The notes under the pieces are model-generated. The model was not told the origin of the DNA. It worked only from the letters and a program-made list of their open reading frames with translations, and did not search any database. From Anarhynchus alexandrinus (lineage: Eukaryota; Chordata; Aves; Charadriiformes; Charadriidae): a stretch of 64,000 nt of DNA. The stretch is taken from positions 62,001 through 126,000 of the forward strand of contig VUYV01000011.1 of assembly GCA_008711295.1 (NCBI GenBank), given 5' to 3'. Positions 61,996-64,000 of this stretch are shown here, piece after piece. The position numbers and the translations under genes are program-made. The stretch's first letter is position 1, and each line of letters starts with the position of its first letter.

Positions 61996-64000
61996 GCTAA
62001 TTAACTCTGCCTTAGGTAATTATGAATATACCAAAAGTTTTAAATCCGTGTCACCATTTGTTAGTACAATAGCAACAGCAGGTGTTTTAATCTATTTTTT
62101 TCATTATCGTTTTTCACATAGATAAGTAGATGTTTGTTACAGGTAAGATTTAAGGGGGACAGTGTGTGTAGAAAGCCCCGGGTTTCCCATCAGTAGTGTG
62201 AAATTTCCCATACCCCCCCACAGAACACATCTCTCTCAGTCCTGCTGCCTGTACCTAACAATCATATTTAGGAGGTGGTGTTACATCCCCACACTCATTG
62301 CGCCCTTCACCTCTTTATCACTATGACATGGATGTAGAGAAAACCAGCTGCGGAGACAGCATTTTTTGTGGGGTTTGCCAACTGTCCTTTGAGACCTGGG
62401 TACTTTGACCCATTGATTGATGTGAATCACAACTACCAGATGTATGTATATATATCCTTTTGATATGCTGGGGCAGGTTGATGACTTCTGGCTTGCCACG
62501 ATACCTGTTCTTGAGTTATAAGACATGAGCATACAGCAACTTCTGTGAAAGTAGTAGAATTTACTAGAAAGTGCAAAATATAATGGGAAATATGAAAAGG
62601 ACCAAGAGTGAGAGGTTTGGGCTGCTGAAGAGATGAAGCTGAAGTTACTATGTGATTCCATGACATTGCTGCTCTGTTTTCATTCTCAAGTGGAGACTTG
62701 ATGGTGGAAGGCTGGGTGCTCCCTTAGCTGCATCCCTGCTCACCAACCTCCCAGCTTCATTTCTCAATTTTCTCTCCAAATACTAGGAATTCTTAATATC
62801 CTCCATATCTAGGCATTTTACATGACCCTAGTCTGACTTCCTATTTTGATCTATCCCTGATGAGTGCTAATTAGCTATGGAAGTATTATCTGATGTCAGC
62901 TGCTCATGGGTGAGAGAAGCTGTGCGAGTCTTGCATGACTCTCATTTTGGATTATTCACACTGTGTGAATTCAGAATCAAAGCCCCATCTTGTATTAATT
63001 CCACCATGCGAGTAAGGTTTTTCTCTCCCATGGTGAAGTGTATGACAGGAACAAGAAGAACAACTAGGGAAAGACTAAGAGATATGGATTTTCCCACATA
63101 TCAAAGTGAGGATTATTTTTGGATGTCTGTGATTAAGACATCTTGTTGCTGTTCCTGCAGTTATTTTTGAGAACCCCTCTGTATTTCCAGGAGTTTGCTT
63201 GACTCAGAACAGCTGAAAAACAGTGTTGGCAGCATGTAGGTTTTGACCCACTCCTCTCACTAGTGAGGCTGACCTCTCCCCACGAAACGCTGAAGGAATG
63301 TACTCTTGCTGATGGTGAATGACTAACAAGTGGAGTAAGATAATGATGTTGTTTCTCTTCCTTTCACTTCTCATTTATGAAATACTGGATAAATAAATAA
63401 CCAAAATTATCAATTTTTAAAATCTTTTTCTTCTGAACATTCAATGTGGGGGTTTTCAAACTGATTGCTAGCTTTCACAGGGAGATTGAGATTGAGCAAC
63501 GTGAACGGAGTCTAAGAAAATATACTGAGCTGCATTTGTTCTGTTTCCATTGACCCTCACTAGCATTTCAGCTGGTAAAAGAGAGGAAATGGAGATTCTT
63601 TTAAATGAAATTAATGGATTTGTCTTCTCCTCTATGGAGACTCTTTTGTTTGTTTGAATTTAGGGAGAAATAAGCGTAATAGGAATGTTCTTTTACTTCC
63701 AAGATGAAAGCTAGTAGTCTGTGCCACTGCAGCAGAAATATGTAAGGTTAAGTAAATAGATCATGTCATTATCCAACAAAATATTCTCTGAGTAAAACAG
63801 CTGGTTTTGAACACTGGACTTACCAAATGTCAGCAAAACCCAGACAGGTGATCTGAGACAGTCTCATTTTAATGAGCCCTTTTTAAAGAGCTCTGCCAAT
63901 TTGGGTCAGGTGTATATTTACTAGCTTATGCAGCAAAGACAGATTTCTAGGCTTTCAGATTAACAAAGACAATATTTATCTCATTTGTGATTTGGAGACG
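61996..64000. other. Unique non-coding sequence to window end
   Basis: No gene or repeat is supported. The 126-codon minus frame at 62281-62661 and the 97-codon plus frame at 62877-63170 lack recognisable domains. The window ends in AT-rich unique DNA. Confidence 0.55.

Overview
This window reads as vertebrate nuclear DNA from a bird (or a close avian-type sauropsid). It is AT-rich and CpG-poor and has no compact operons. Its only clearly recognisable repeats are CR1 (chicken repeat 1) LINE fragments, with the characteristic avian 3' end (a 'ggtcccttccaac' block followed by 'attctatgattctatg'). There are also faint, much older traces that look like MIR-type SINEs and an ancient CR1/L3-type tail. 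I identified these families from memory of their consensus sequences; no database was searched.

No protein-coding gene, exon or RNA gene can be supported. Open frames of up to about 177 codons exist, but almost all have unstructured, low-plausibility translations, no recognisable domain and no convincing splice context. The one long frame that is clearly real coding sequence (41465-42064) is the C-terminal part of the CR1 ORF2 protein, and it is broken by a stop codon. One further frame (50732-51403) lies in a locally GC-richer patch. It is kept as an unexplained candidate only. The window is therefore best described as intergenic or intronic 'desert' sequence.

Layout: 1-18 kb is mostly unique sequence with one MIR-like fossil near 10.9-11.0 kb. 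At 18.03-18.21 kb a short CR1 tail runs straight into a pentanucleotide array, (ATTCT)14 then (ATTCC)8. From 21.27 to 24.02 kb a 113-bp block occurs twice in direct orientation, 2643 bp apart, with four differences. Each copy carries a perfect 9-bp-arm palindrome, and two of the four differences lie in the 2-nt spacer. CR1 pieces follow at 24.2-24.6 (+), 31.70-31.82 (+), 34.20-34.48 (-, two juxtaposed tails of different age), 41.5-42.24 (+, the longest), 42.53-42.58 (+, tail only) and 53.36-53.71 kb (-, unusually lacking its 3' end). An 80-bp-period tandem duplication containing the only N I noticed sits at 40.22-40.37 kb. A perfect 14-bp inverted repeat sits at 35.30-35.34 kb, and a polypyrimidine cluster at 55.67-55.90 kb.

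Nothing here amounts to a multi-gene system. The most interesting items are the duplicated palindrome-bearing block, the CR1-seeded microsatellite, the juxtaposed CR1 tails and the unexplained GC-rich open frame.
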